This document shows, in pieces, positions 1 to 8,157 of a DNA stretch of 64,000 nucleotides. This DNA comes from Saccharothrix australiensis. GTDB lineage: Bacteria > Actinomycetota > Actinomycetes > Mycobacteriales > Pseudonocardiaceae. A program made the position numbers and the translations under genes. Location of the stretch: NCBI RefSeq assembly GCF_003634935.1, contig NZ_RBXO01000001.1:6349501-6413500 (forward strand), in the 5' to 3' direction. The notes beneath the pieces are model-generated. The model had not been told where the DNA came from, did no database searches, and saw nothing but the letters and a program-made list of their open reading frames with translations. Every line of letters starts with the position of its first letter. Position 1 is the stretch's first letter.

Positions 1-186
1 CCGCGAACGGACCGTCTGGGCCTCGACGAGGGCGGACACGACCAGCCCGTCGTAGTTGGTGACCACGCGCGCCAGGTGGCCGTGGTCGTCGCGCAGCGCC
101 AGGCACAGCCCGCACAGGTGCGCCAGCCACGATTCGCGCAGGTCCGCGCCCAGTCGGTGGCGGCACGGCCGGATGATCCCGAACAT
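1..186 (-). CDS. DUF5685-like protein, N-terminal fragment
   Basis: Only the first 62 codons lie in the window; the rest runs off the left edge. The ATG at 186 opens a protein beginning MFGIIRPCRHRLG and continuing with a Cys/His-containing stretch (LAHLCGLCLALRDDHGHLA) and VTNYDGL. This N-terminal pattern matches, from memory, an actinobacterial family of unknown function (DUF5685), whose Cys and His residues might bind a metal. It is divergent from the DUF402 gene on the other side, with about 110 bp between them. The family call is moderately sure; no function can be given. Confidence 0.6.
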   Translation of the reverse strand, partial: MFGIIRPCRHRLGADLRESWLAHLCGLCLALRDDHGHLARVVTNYDGLVVSALVEAQTVRSR

Positions 187-296
187 GGGGGAAGACTAAG
201 CGATCATCATACTTTCGGGTGACAGAAACGGGTGTTCGACGGCCGGCGGTGCATAAGGTGCCGATCGTGACGCTGAGCACGGCAGGGACCTCGAAG

Positions 297-809
297 ATGC
301 ACATCCACCCGCCGAAGGTCGAGTACTTCGACCTGGACGCCAAGAGCAACACGGACCCCAAGGGCCACCTGCGCGGCGTCGAGGAGTACCGGTTGACCCG
401 GCACGGGCTCTACATGTTCCGCCCGGTGCCCGGCCACCCGCGGCTGTCGCACTTCGAGTCGTGGCTGCTGCCCGCCCACGGCCTCCGCGTCACCCGCCAG
501 TCCTGGCACCCCGGCCAGGAGCGCGACTACGACCACTACGTGGACGTCGTGGAGATCACCTCCAGCGGGTCGGTGTGGAAGACCGTCGACCTCTACCTGG
601 ACCTGATCGTGCGCACCGGCCGCAGCGTCACGGTGGTCGACACCGACGAGCTGCTGACCGCCCTGGAACGGGGCCTCATCCAGCCGCACCGGGCGCAGTG
701 GGCGCTGGAGACCACCTACCGCGCGGTGGCGGGCATCGCGGCGAACGGGCACGACGCGGTGCGCTGGCTGGCCTCCCAGGGCACGGTCACCACCTGGCGG
801 CGGCGGTGA
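297..809 (+). CDS. DUF402 domain protein
   Basis: A 170-aa protein covering the whole DUF402 fold. It shows the HPPKVEYFDL start, NTDPKGHLRGVEEY, the GLYM and ESWLLP strands, and the acidic YVDVVEI/DLYLDLIVRTGR segment typical of the family. Related DUF402 proteins (FomD and the Gram-positive nucleoside tri-/diphosphatases) are metal-dependent phosphatases; that role here is only inferred. I start it at ATG 297 because AGGGA sits 8 nt upstream and the domain begins at once. In-frame GTG codons at 219 and 267 would add 26 or 10 residues with no domain match; a CATACT box just before 219 leaves a leaderless longer form possible. Confidence 0.8.
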   Translation: MHIHPPKVEYFDLDAKSNTDPKGHLRGVEEYRLTRHGLYMFRPVPGHPRLSHFESWLLPAHGLRVTRQSWHPGQERDYDHYVDVVEITSSGSVWKTVDLYLDLIVRTGRSVTVVDTDELLTALERGLIQPHRAQWALETTYRAVAGIAANGHDAVRWLASQGTVTTWRRR

Positions 810-944
810 TGCGGACGGTGAGCGCCGCCGGCAACCGCCCTCCGGGTTTGTCACCTGACCGAGACCCTCTCCGGCACAGACCGTGATGTAACAAATCGAC
901 CCGCAGTGTTACGGGCCGCATACTTACGGCTACGCTCGGATCGC

Positions 945-1463
945 GTGGGAGCGGTCATCACACCTCAGCTCGTCGACGTGGTCGACACCGTCAGCGCAGT
1001 TCGGAGCTACTCCTCGGGCATGTCCCGGCACCTGACGACCTGCCGCGTCGAGCACTGGGGCCTGCGGCTGGAGTGCCCGACCCCCGAGGACCCGTTCTCC
1101 GACTCCGAGGTCACCTGGTTGATACCGGACCTGGGGTTGCGCCTCACCCACCACCGCCCCCGCTCGCGGCACGCCCGCGGCGGCCCGAGCGTGCTCAGCG
1201 CCGTGCGCGTGCACCGCGACGGCCGCTCCTGGCGGACGACCGACCTCCTGCTCGGCTTGGCGGTGCCCGGCGGGACGACCGCGCGCATCGTGCGCTCGGA
1301 GGAGTTCGCGGCGGCCGTCGCCGGCGGGGTCCTGAGACCCGACGACGCCGACCAGGCCCTGCGCACCGTGCACCGCACCCTGGAGGAGGTCAGCCTCCAC
1401 CGCCACGACCTCGGCGCGTGGCTGACCCACCGGGGCATCTACGACGTCTGGCCGTCCGCGTAG
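945..1463 (+). CDS. divergent DUF402-like protein
   Basis: A 172-aa relative of the preceding gene. It keeps the order WLIPDLGLRLTHHRPR, SWRTTDLLLGLAVPGG, then a helical C-terminus (AAAVAGGVLRPDDADQALRTVHRTLEEV) and a final DLGAWLTHRGI, parallel to the DUF402 C-terminus. The acidic metal-site residues of the first copy are mostly lost (DLLLGLAV instead of DLYLDLIV), so it may be non-catalytic. GTG 945 is preferred: a TACGCT -10 box lies 8 nt upstream, suggesting a leaderless transcript; GTG 906 would extend it by 13 residues. Its 3' end overlaps the convergent coaE gene by 25 bp. Confidence 0.65.
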   Translation: MGAVITPQLVDVVDTVSAVRSYSSGMSRHLTTCRVEHWGLRLECPTPEDPFSDSEVTWLIPDLGLRLTHHRPRSRHARGGPSVLSAVRVHRDGRSWRTTDLLLGLAVPGGTTARIVRSEEFAAAVAGGVLRPDDADQALRTVHRTLEEVSLHRHDLGAWLTHRGIYDVWPSA

Positions 1464-2575
1464 CGGGCGTCCACCCGCGCCGCCACCCACGACCGCTTGG
1501 CCTCCGCGTAGCCGGACCCGTCCGCGCCGCCCGCGTGCCGGAGCTTCACCGCCTCGTACTCGCGGCGGGCGGCCTCGTCGGCGCGCAGCCGGTCCCGCAG
1601 CCGCAGCGCCCGCTCCCACGCCGGGCCGCCCTCCACCCGGACGCGCAGGTCGACCGGCCGCAGCGGGTCCGCGCCCACGTGCCGCCGCTGCCAGTCGCCC
1701 GCCGGGTCGTCCGGTTCCGCACCGCCCGACGCGGGGAAGCCCGCCTCGGCCAGGGCGTCGGCGAGCCCGTCGGCCTCCGCCGGCGACGCGACGCCCAGCT
1801 GGAGGTCCAGCACGTCCCTCGCCGCCAGGCCGGGCACCGACGTGGACCCGATGTGCTCGACCCGCCGGTGGCCCGCGACGAGCGCGATCCGCCCGGCGAC
1901 GCGGGCCGCCTGCGCCTGCCACGTGTCGTCGTGCGGCACGACCCGCGGCGCGCCGACCGCGCCGCGCCGGAGCCGGACGTTCGCCTCGTAGGGCACCAGC
2001 CGGTCCGCCCACAGCCGGTCGACCTCCGCGAGCACCAGGTCGGGCGTGCCGGAGTTGTCCAGCCACACGTCGGCGACCGCCCGGCGCGCGGCGTCGTCGG
2101 CCTGCTTGGCCATCCGGTTGCGGGCGTCCCGCTCCGCCAGGCCGCGGCCGACCAGCCGCTCGACCCGCTGCTCCCGGTCCGCGTGCACGATCACGACCAG
2201 GTGGTACACGGGCGCGAGGCCGTTCTCCACCAGCAGCGGCACGTCGTGCACCACGATCGCCTCGGGCGGCGCGGCGGCGATCAGCTCGGCCGTGCGAGCG
2301 GCGATCCTCGGGTGGGTGATGCCGTTCAGCGTGGCGCGGGCCGCGTCGTCGCTGAACACCTTCGCGGCCAGCGCGGCCCGGTCGAGCGCGCCGGACGCGT
2401 CGACCACCCCGGTCCCGAACGCCTCGACGACCTCGGCCAGCCCCGGCGTGCCCGGCTCGACCACCTCGCGCGCGACGCGGTCGGCGTCGACCACCACCGC
2501 GCCGTGCTCGGCCAGCCTGCCCGCGACCGTCGACTTGCCCGACCCGATGCCCCCCGAGAGGCCCACGCGCAACAT
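1439..2575 (-). CDS. coaE: dephospho-CoA kinase fused to a GrpB-type domain
   Basis: This 378-aa protein catalyses the last step of coenzyme A synthesis, phosphorylating the 3'-hydroxyl of dephospho-CoA with ATP in the cytoplasm. The P-loop GGIGSGKS is at residues 8-15, followed by DADRVAREVV, THPRI and the VHDVPLLVE motif of the CoaE domain (about 1-200). Residues from about 205 (PHDDTWQAQAARV, VEHIGSTSVPGL, DLQLGV) form a GrpB/UPF0157 nucleotidyltransferase-like domain. The same CoaE-GrpB fusion is known in mycobacteria. A CAGACT box 7 nt before the ATG suggests a leaderless start. Gene order with rpsA and polA is the conserved actinobacterial one. Confidence 0.93.
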   Translation of the reverse strand: MLRVGLSGGIGSGKSTVAGRLAEHGAVVVDADRVAREVVEPGTPGLAEVVEAFGTGVVDASGALDRAALAAKVFSDDAARATLNGITHPRIAARTAELIAAAPPEAIVVHDVPLLVENGLAPVYHLVVIVHADREQRVERLVGRGLAERDARNRMAKQADDAARRAVADVWLDNSGTPDLVLAEVDRLWADRLVPYEANVRLRRGAVGAPRVVPHDDTWQAQAARVAGRIALVAGHRRVEHIGSTSVPGLAARDVLDLQLGVASPAEADGLADALAEAGFPASGGAEPDDPAGDWQRRHVGADPLRPVDLRVRVEGGPAWERALRLRDRLRADEAARREYEAVKLRHAGGADGSGYAEAKRSWVAARVDARYADGQTS

Positions 2576-2646
2576 GGTCCACAGTCTGCCCGGTCACGCG
2601 CCGCGCGCGTGACCGGTCCGGGCGCGCCGGCCGGCGGGAACCGGTC

Positions 2647-3267
2647 TCAGGCGCCCTCGATCGGGGTCATGGACTGGGCGGCCAGCGCGCTCAGCACCGC
2701 GCCCGCCTGGTCGTCCGGCACGAAACCCGCCTTGGCCCGCGCCACGAACGTCGTCTTGCCCAGCGACCCGATGACCAGGCGTTCCTCGGCGGTGCTGACC
2801 AGCGACGCCTTCTGCTTGCCCACGTCGACCTCGGTCGACGAGCCGCCGGACTCCAGCTCCGCCTTGACGCTCTCCGCGACCCGCTCCCTGGCGGCGGCCT
2901 CGTCGGCGTAGGTGGCCAGCCCGATGACCAGCGGCGCGGTGGAGATCGGGCGGCGCTCGCCCACGTCGTAGTAGCAGTCGATCTTGGCGGTGCGCGCCAC
3001 CTTGGGCTCCGGGATGCCGATGATCTGCTTCAGCTCGCCCGCCATCTCCCGGCCGATCCGCTGGTTCACGACCTCGACCGGGACGATCAGCTCGCAGTCC
3101 TCGGGCAGCTCGCGGTCGACCATGACCGGCGTCCGCACCACCGACGTGGGCGCGGCGATGGTCGGGATCCTGGGCGGCGGCGCGGCGGGCGCGGGTTCAC
3201 GGGCGCACGCCACCAGGACCGCCAGCGCGGCCAACACCGCTGTCCCGAACCAGGTGCGCGTGCCCAT
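2647..3267 (-). CDS. secreted lipoprotein of unknown function
   Basis: 206 aa with a lipoprotein signal: a hydrophobic segment (VLAALAVLVA) ending in a lipobox, with lipidated Cys at residue 21, followed by a Pro/Ala-rich linker. The mature part holds two further cysteines (ELPEDCELIV and KIDCYYDVG) that could form a disulfide. It ends in a helical region (DDQAGAVLSALAAQ). The layout resembles small actinobacterial cell-envelope lipoproteins such as DUF3558, but I cannot assign a family. It lies between rpsA and coaE on the same strand, beyond the rpsA terminator. A TAAATT box (3282-3277) upstream of the ATG could be its own -10. Confidence 0.75.
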   Translation of the reverse strand: MGTRTWFGTAVLAALAVLVACAREPAPAAPPPRIPTIAAPTSVVRTPVMVDRELPEDCELIVPVEVVNQRIGREMAGELKQIIGIPEPKVARTAKIDCYYDVGERRPISTAPLVIGLATYADEAAARERVAESVKAELESGGSSTEVDVGKQKASLVSTAEERLVIGSLGKTTFVARAKAGFVPDDQAGAVLSALAAQSMTPIEGA

Positions 3268-3293
3268 AGCCGTCCCAATTTACCGCGCAGCAG

Positions 3294-3329
3294 GGCGGTC
3301 CCGCACCCGAAGCCGGGTGCGGGACCGCC
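3294..3329 (-). terminator. intrinsic terminator-like hairpin after rpsA
   Basis: A perfect 15-bp GC-rich inverted repeat (3294-3308 with 3315-3329) around a 6-nt loop, 37 nt past the rpsA stop codon. No T-tract follows, as is common for actinobacterial stem-only terminators. It separates rpsA from the lipoprotein gene. Confidence 0.75.
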
Positions 3330-3365
3330 GCTGGGCACTGCGCGGTCCGCCTGGGACCGCCGCTG

Positions 3366-4859
3366 TCAGGCGCCGCCCGACAGCTTCTCGCGGAGCGCGG
3401 CCAGCTGCTCGTCGCTGGCCAGGGTGCCGCCGGCCTGGGCCGGGGCGCCGGTGCCGCCGGACGTGGCCGCCGGGGCGTCGCCGCCGGAGGAGTAGTTGGT
3501 CTCCCCCGCCGCCTCTTCCTCGGCCGCCGCCGCCTTCGCGACCTGCTTCATGTGGGCCTCGTAGCGGGTGTGGGCCTCGGCGTACTGCCGCTCCCACTCC
3601 TCGCGCTGCTTGTCGAAGCCCTCCTGCCACTCCTGGGTCTCCGGGTCGAAGCCCTCGGGGTAGATGTAGTTGCCCTGGTCGTCGTACTCGGCGGCCATGC
3701 CGTACTGGGTCGGGTCGAACTCGGAGTCGACCGTGAAGCCCTCGTTGGCCTGCTTGAGCGACAGCGAGATCCGGCGGCGGTCCAGGTCGATGTCGATGAC
3801 CTTGACCATCACGTCGTCGCCGACCTGGACGACCTGCTCCGGGATCTCCACGTGGCGCTCGGCCAGCTCGGAGATGTGGACCAGGCCCTCGATGCCCTCG
3901 TCCACCCGGACGAACGCGCCGAACGGCACCAGCTTGGTGACCTTGCCCGGCACGATCTGGCCGATCGCGTGGGTGCGGGCGAACTGGCGCCACGGGTCTT
4001 CCTGCGTCGCCTTCAGGGACAGCGAGACGCGCTCGCGCTCCATGTCGACGTCCAGGACCTCGACCGTGACCTCCTGGCCGACCTCGACGACCTCGGACGG
4101 GTGGTCGATGTGCTTCCAGGACAGCTCCGAGACGTGCACCAGGCCGTCCACGCCACCCAGGTCCACGAAGGCGCCGAAGTTGACGATGGAGGACACGACG
4201 CCCTTGCGGACCTGGCCCTTCTGGAGCTGGTTGAGGAACTCGCTGCGCACCTCGGACTGGGTCTGCTCCAGCCACGCGCGACGGGACAGGACCACGTTGT
4301 TGCGGTTCTTGTCCAGCTCGATGATCTTGGCCTCGAGCTCCCGGCCGACGTACGGCTGGAGGTCGCGGACGCGGCGCATCTCCACGAGCGAGGCGGGCAG
4401 GAAGCCGCGGAGGCCGATGTCGAGGATGAGACCACCCTTGACGACCTCGATGACCGTGCCGCGGACCGGCTCGTCCTTCTCCTTGAGGGCCTCGATGGTG
4501 CCCCAGGCGCGCTCGTACTGGGCGCGCTTCTTGGAGAGGATCAGCCGACCTTCCTTGTCCTCCTTCTGGAGGACCAGGGCCTCGACCTCGTCACCGACCT
4601 TCACAACCTCGTTGGGGTCGACGTCATGCTTGATCGACAACTCGCGCGAGGGGATGACGCCCTCGGTCTTGTAGCCGATGTCGAGCAGGACCTCGTCCCG
4701 GTCGACCTTGACGATGGTGCCCTCGACGATATCGCCATCGTTGAAGTACTTGATGGTCTTGTCGATGGCGGCGAGGAAGTCCTCCTCCGTCCCGATATCG
4801 TTGATAGCGATCTGCTTCGGCGCGGTGGCAGCCGGGACAGTGGTGGTGTCGGTGGACAT
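3366..4859 (-). CDS. rpsA: 30S ribosomal protein S1
   Basis: 497-aa S1 with four OB-fold S1 domains, at roughly residues 36-105, 123-188, 209-277 and 294-363. Each shows the repeat signature (GTIVKVDRDEVLLDIGYKTEG; GVVSSIVNFGAFVDLGGVDGLVHVSEL; GKVTKLVPFGAFVRVDEGIEGLVHISEL). It binds mRNA on the small ribosomal subunit and helps initiation. Four domains rather than six is normal for Actinobacteria. The acidic, Ala/Gly-rich tail after residue 430 is variable and probably disordered. It starts at ATG 4859 with a 5' leader lacking a strong Shine-Dalgarno. It is flanked by coaE and, further on, polA, as in mycobacteria. Confidence 0.97.
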   Translation of the reverse strand: MSTDTTTVPAATAPKQIAINDIGTEEDFLAAIDKTIKYFNDGDIVEGTIVKVDRDEVLLDIGYKTEGVIPSRELSIKHDVDPNEVVKVGDEVEALVLQKEDKEGRLILSKKRAQYERAWGTIEALKEKDEPVRGTVIEVVKGGLILDIGLRGFLPASLVEMRRVRDLQPYVGRELEAKIIELDKNRNNVVLSRRAWLEQTQSEVRSEFLNQLQKGQVRKGVVSSIVNFGAFVDLGGVDGLVHVSELSWKHIDHPSEVVEVGQEVTVEVLDVDMERERVSLSLKATQEDPWRQFARTHAIGQIVPGKVTKLVPFGAFVRVDEGIEGLVHISELAERHVEIPEQVVQVGDDVMVKVIDIDLDRRRISLSLKQANEGFTVDSEFDPTQYGMAAEYDDQGNYIYPEGFDPETQEWQEGFDKQREEWERQYAEAHTRYEAHMKQVAKAAAAEEEAAGETNYSSGGDAPAATSGGTGAPAQAGGTLASDEQLAALREKLSGGA

Positions 4860-5063
4860 TAGGTAGGTGGCTCCGGTACGGATTGGGGTCGTCTGGCATG
4901 TGGGTACAACACTGCGCGGGAGGCAAGGCTTCCCCCGACGACCAGTCCCGTGACGTGCATACCGATCATGGGCAGCGCGAACCCACTACGCGGGCGGTAT
5001 CGTACGCGGCTCGACGACCGCCGGGCAAACCGGCGTCCCGGCGCGTAACCCACAAGGAGCAGT

Positions 5064-5894
5064 GTGTCCCACCAGCACGCGAGCGCCGAACTGGCGCTCG
5101 GCACGACCGGCATCGCGAAACGGGACGCCGACGCGGCGGAGTCGCGGGCCGCGAACCGCGCCTGGTGGGACGCCGACGCGGACGACTACCACGCCGAGCA
5201 CGGCGGGTTCCTGGGCGCGGCGGACTTCGTGTGGTGCCCCGAGCGGGTGCGCGAGGAGGAGGTCGGCTACCTCGGCGACGTGCGCGGCAGGCGGGTGTTG
5301 GAGGTCGGCTGCGGCTCCGCGCCGTGCGCGCGGTGGCTGCGGTCGCGCGGCGCGGAGCCGGTGGCGCTGGACATCTCGGCGGGGATGCTGCGGCACGCGG
5401 CGGCGGCCAACGCCGCGACCGGGCTCGCCGTGCCGCTGGTGCAGGCCAGCGCCGACCAGCTGCCGTTCGCCGACGGGAGCTTCGACGCCGCGTGCTCGGC
5501 GTTCGGCGGGGTGCCGTTCGTGACGGACGTGGGCGAGGTGTTCCGCGAGGTGGCCCGCGTGCTGCGGCCGGGCGCGCCGTGGGTGTTCTCCGTGACTCAC
5601 CCGATCCGGTGGATATTCCCCGACGACCCCGGACCGAACGGGCTGACCGTGACGCAGTCGTACTTCGACCGCACGCCGTACGTCGAGGTCGACGACACGG
5701 GCCGGGCGACCTACGTCGAGCACCACCGGACGCTGGGCGACTACGTCCGCGCGCTGGTCGGCGCGGGGTTGGCGCTGGTCGACGTGGTGGAGCCGGAGTG
5801 GCCCGCCGGGCACACCCGCACGTGGGGCCAGTGGAGCCCGCTGCGCGGCCGGCTGTTCCCCGGCACCGCGATCATGCGGGCGCGCAAGCCGTAA
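5064..5894 (+). CDS. SAM-dependent class I methyltransferase
   Basis: 276 aa with a Rossmann methyltransferase core. Motif I is VLEVGCGSAPCARWL (about residue 76), then VALDIS with its acidic ribose-binding residue, QASADQLPFADGSFDAACSAF (motif II region) and REVARVLRPGAPWVFSVTHP (motif III). This is the Methyltransf_11/25 pattern. The C-terminal half (WIFPDDPGPNGL, YFDRTPYVEVD, HHRTLGDYVRALVGAG) forms the substrate cap; the substrate is unknown. Start GTG 5064 has AAGGAG 4 nt upstream. The next gene begins 9 nt after its stop. It is divergent from rpsA. Confidence 0.88.
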   Translation: MSHQHASAELALGTTGIAKRDADAAESRAANRAWWDADADDYHAEHGGFLGAADFVWCPERVREEEVGYLGDVRGRRVLEVGCGSAPCARWLRSRGAEPVALDISAGMLRHAAAANAATGLAVPLVQASADQLPFADGSFDAACSAFGGVPFVTDVGEVFREVARVLRPGAPWVFSVTHPIRWIFPDDPGPNGLTVTQSYFDRTPYVEVDDTGRATYVEHHRTLGDYVRALVGAGLALVDVVEPEWPAGHTRTWGQWSPLRGRLFPGTAIMRARKP

Positions 5895-5897
5895 CCT
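5892..5897 (+). promoter_or_regulatory. -10 box of a leaderless transcript (acetyltransferase)
   Basis: TAACCT ends exactly 6 nt before ATG 5904, within the end of the upstream gene. There is no Shine-Dalgarno before that ATG. The spacing is that of a leaderless mRNA. Confidence 0.5.
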
Positions 5898-5903
5898 GCG
5901 GGC

Positions 5904-6869
5904 ATGACCGTCAGTCGGGGGCTGGTGGAGGCTCAGAACACCCGTTTCGCGTGCCTGGACCCGGTGCTGCCGCCGGTGGCCGCGCCGCCGGAGGGCGACG
6001 TGCTCACGGCGGCGCTGCCGGACGGCTCGCGGGTCGCGGGCGTGCTCCGGCGGCAGGTGCACGACCGGGCCTCGGCCGCCCGCCTCTGGTCGGCCACCGA
6101 GGTGTGGGAGCTGACGCCGCTGCTGGGCGGCGCGGGCGCGGCGGGCATGGACGCGCTGCTGCGGGCGTGGCGGCGGCGGATGGACCGGGTCGGCGCGACC
6201 GAGCGGGACTCGGCGTGCGTGCTGACCTGGCCGAGCCGGGACGCCGAGGCGGCGCGGGCGCTGCTCGACCACGGGCTGGTGCCGCTGACGGTGATCGCCG
6301 TGCGGCGGGCCGGGGCGGGGGCCGACCCGCGCGCGACGCCGTCGCGGCCGGTCGCGGCGGACGGGGCTCCGGTCGCGCCGGTGATCCGGCGCGCGACGCC
6401 GGCCGACCTGGAGGCGGTGCTGGCCCTGGCGCTGGCGGAGCTGCGCTTCTCGTCGCTGGTCGGCTCGACGGTCGACCGCCCCGACGCGGCGGGGGTCAAG
6501 CGGCGCGCGCTGGCCGAGCGGCTGGCCGCGGGCGGGCCGGCGTGGCTGGCCGAGCGGGACGGGATCGCGGTCGGGCTGGCCGAGTGCGCGCTGGTGACCT
6601 CCGAACCGGGCAACCCGACGTCGACCCGCTTACCGCCCGGCCGGTGGGGGTACGTGAACTGCGTGTCCGTCCTGCCCGCCGCGCGCGGCGCCGGGATCGG
6701 GCAGCGGCTGATGGCGCACGCGCACCGCGAGCTGCACCGGCTGGGCACGGTCGGCAGCTACCTCTACTACAACCCGCCCAACCCGCTCTCCTCTGTGTTC
6801 TGGCCGCGACAGGGGTACCGTCCACTGTGGACCATGTGGGAAGTGCGCCCGGCGGGGGCGTTGCGCTAG
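5904..6869 (+). CDS. GNAT-family N-acetyltransferase
   Basis: 321 aa. The C-terminal half (about 150-300) is a GNAT fold: VIRRATPADLEAVLALALAEL opens the domain, GYVNCVSVLPAARGAGIGQRLMAHA is the acetyl-CoA pyrophosphate-binding motif (R/Q-x-x-G-x-G/A), and LYYNPPNPLSSVFWPRQGYRPL ends it. The N-terminal half also resembles a weak GNAT-like repeat (LRRQVHDRASAARLW, SACVLTWPSRD, HGLVPLTVIAVRR), so this may be a tandem GNAT in which only the second copy is active. The acceptor is unknown. The start is leaderless-like. Confidence 0.8.
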   Translation: MTVSRGLVEAQNTRFACLDPVLPPVAAPPEGDVLTAALPDGSRVAGVLRRQVHDRASAARLWSATEVWELTPLLGGAGAAGMDALLRAWRRRMDRVGATERDSACVLTWPSRDAEAARALLDHGLVPLTVIAVRRAGAGADPRATPSRPVAADGAPVAPVIRRATPADLEAVLALALAELRFSSLVGSTVDRPDAAGVKRRALAERLAAGGPAWLAERDGIAVGLAECALVTSEPGNPTSTRLPPGRWGYVNCVSVLPAARGAGIGQRLMAHAHRELHRLGTVGSYLYYNPPNPLSSVFWPRQGYRPLWTMWEVRPAGALR

Positions 6870-6913
6870 ATCACAACCGCTCCGGTTGCGAGTGACCCCC
6901 GGCTGGGCCACTA

Positions 6914-6937
6914 TTTGAACTGACCGGTCAGTTCAAA
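6914..6937. promoter_or_regulatory. perfect 24-bp palindromic operator, probable TetR site
   Basis: A perfect dyad centred between 6925 and 6926, whose half-site reads TTTGAACTGACC. It lies 14 nt before the GTG of the operon 6952-10642, just upstream of the ribosome-binding site. The core ACTGACCGGTCAGT looks like many TetR operators, and the operon ends in a TetR gene, so autoregulation is the simple reading. Confidence 0.75.
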
Positions 6938-6951
6938 GAAGGGGTTCCGCC

Positions 6952-8157
6952 GTGGAGATCCACGCCCAGCGCGTCGGCGTCACCGGGCCGCACGGCCCGC
7001 TGCTCAAGCCGACCAGCCTGCGCGTGCCACCTGGCGAACTGGTGCTGGTGGCAGGGCCGCCCGGCGCGGGGCACACCGCGTTCGGCCTGGTGCTGTCCGG
7101 TCGCCTGCGCCCCGGCACCGGGACCGTCACGCCCGACGCCGCCGAGCTGCGCGGGCACGTCGTGCTCGTGGACTCGCCGGACGTGAGCGAGCCGGAGGCG
7201 TCGCTGTCGCTGGCCGGGGTGGTCGGCGAGGAGCTGGCCGCGAACCGGCGGCGCAGCGGGCGCAAGGCGGTGGCCGACTGGCTGGCCGAGCGCGGGGTGG
7301 ACGAGCACGCCCGCACGCGGTTCGAGTACGTGCCCGCCGACGTCCGGTGCGCGGTGATGCTGGAGCTGGGCGCGGGGCGGCCGGGCGCGCGGGCGGTGGT
7401 CCTGGACTCCCCCGACCGCTACCACGGCGACCCGGCGACCTGGTGGCGGCTCGCGCGCGAGCACGTGCGGCCCGACCTGTCCGTGGTCGTGCTGTGCACC
7501 ACGACGTCGGCCGAGGTGCTGGGCGTGCCCGCCGCGCGGCTGGGCGCGGACAACACCGCGGGCGAGGCCGGGGGCGGCGGCGAGTACACCGCGCGGCCGA
7601 TCGGTCCGGGCGAGCGCGTGCGGGGCACCGGGCCGACCGCCGTCGCCGCGCCGGCCGCCCTCGCGTCGGGCGAGGGGCCCGCCGCGCTGCCCGCGGGCAC
7701 CGGGCGGGCCAGGCACGCCGGACCGGCCGCGGCCGTCGACCGCGCCGGGGCCGCGAACCGGACCGGGGCCGCCGAGGCCGGGGTCAGTGCCGGGAGCGGG
7801 GCCGTCGAAGCGAGGTCCGCGGAGCGGTCACGACGGCCCAAGCACGCCGAGGAGACCCGCCGCGCCGAATCCGGCGCCCCGGCGGAGCACACGCGGCGCG
7901 CCCGACCCGTCACCCCCGCCGAGCAGACCCAGCGCGCCGAGCCCGTCACCCCCGCCGAGCGCACCCAGCGCGCCGAGCCCGTCACCCCCGCCGAGCGCAC
8001 CCAGCGCGCCGAGCCCGTCACCCCCGCCGAGCGCACCCAGCGCGCCGAGCCCGTCACCCCCGCCGAACCCGCCGGCGCCGCCCGGCCCGCCCACCCCGCC
8101 GAGCGCGGCGAGACCGCGGAGTTCCCGGCCACCCACGACTCCGAGGAGAACTCGTGA
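6952..8157 (+). CDS. degenerate ABC-type ATPase with repetitive tail
   Basis: 401 aa. Residues 1-200 follow an ABC nucleotide-binding domain: LLKPTSLRVPPGELVLVAGPPGAGHT, LVLSGRLRPGTGTV, and a Walker B-like AVVLDSPD. The Walker A lysine is replaced by His (GPPGAGHT), no LSGGQ signature is seen, and the catalytic Glu after Walker B is Ser, so ATP hydrolysis is unlikely. From about residue 205 the protein is Ala/Pro/Arg/Glu-rich and disordered, with 4.5 copies of the 12-residue unit PVTPAERTQRAE. GTG 6952 has GAAGGGG 7 nt upstream. Its stop overlaps the start of the YhgE/Pip gene (GTGA), implying coupled expression and perhaps a complex with that membrane protein. Confidence 0.75.
   Translation: MEIHAQRVGVTGPHGPLLKPTSLRVPPGELVLVAGPPGAGHTAFGLVLSGRLRPGTGTVTPDAAELRGHVVLVDSPDVSEPEASLSLAGVVGEELAANRRRSGRKAVADWLAERGVDEHARTRFEYVPADVRCAVMLELGAGRPGARAVVLDSPDRYHGDPATWWRLAREHVRPDLSVVVLCTTTSAEVLGVPAARLGADNTAGEAGGGGEYTARPIGPGERVRGTGPTAVAAPAALASGEGPAALPAGTGRARHAGPAAAVDRAGAANRTGAAEAGVSAGSGAVEARSAERSRRPKHAEETRRAESGAPAEHTRRARPVTPAEQTQRAEPVTPAERTQRAEPVTPAERTQRAEPVTPAERTQRAEPVTPAEPAGAARPAHPAERGETAEFPATHDSEENS
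7906..8067 (+). repeat. 36-bp in-frame tandem repeat, 4.5 copies
   Basis: Units begin at 7906, 7942, 7978 and 8014, with a half copy at 8050. Units 2 to 4 are identical; unit 1 differs slightly. Each encodes PVTPAERTQRAE (unit 1 has Gln for Arg). Degenerate relatives precede it from about 7840. Copy number is a likely length polymorphism. Confidence 0.95.
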
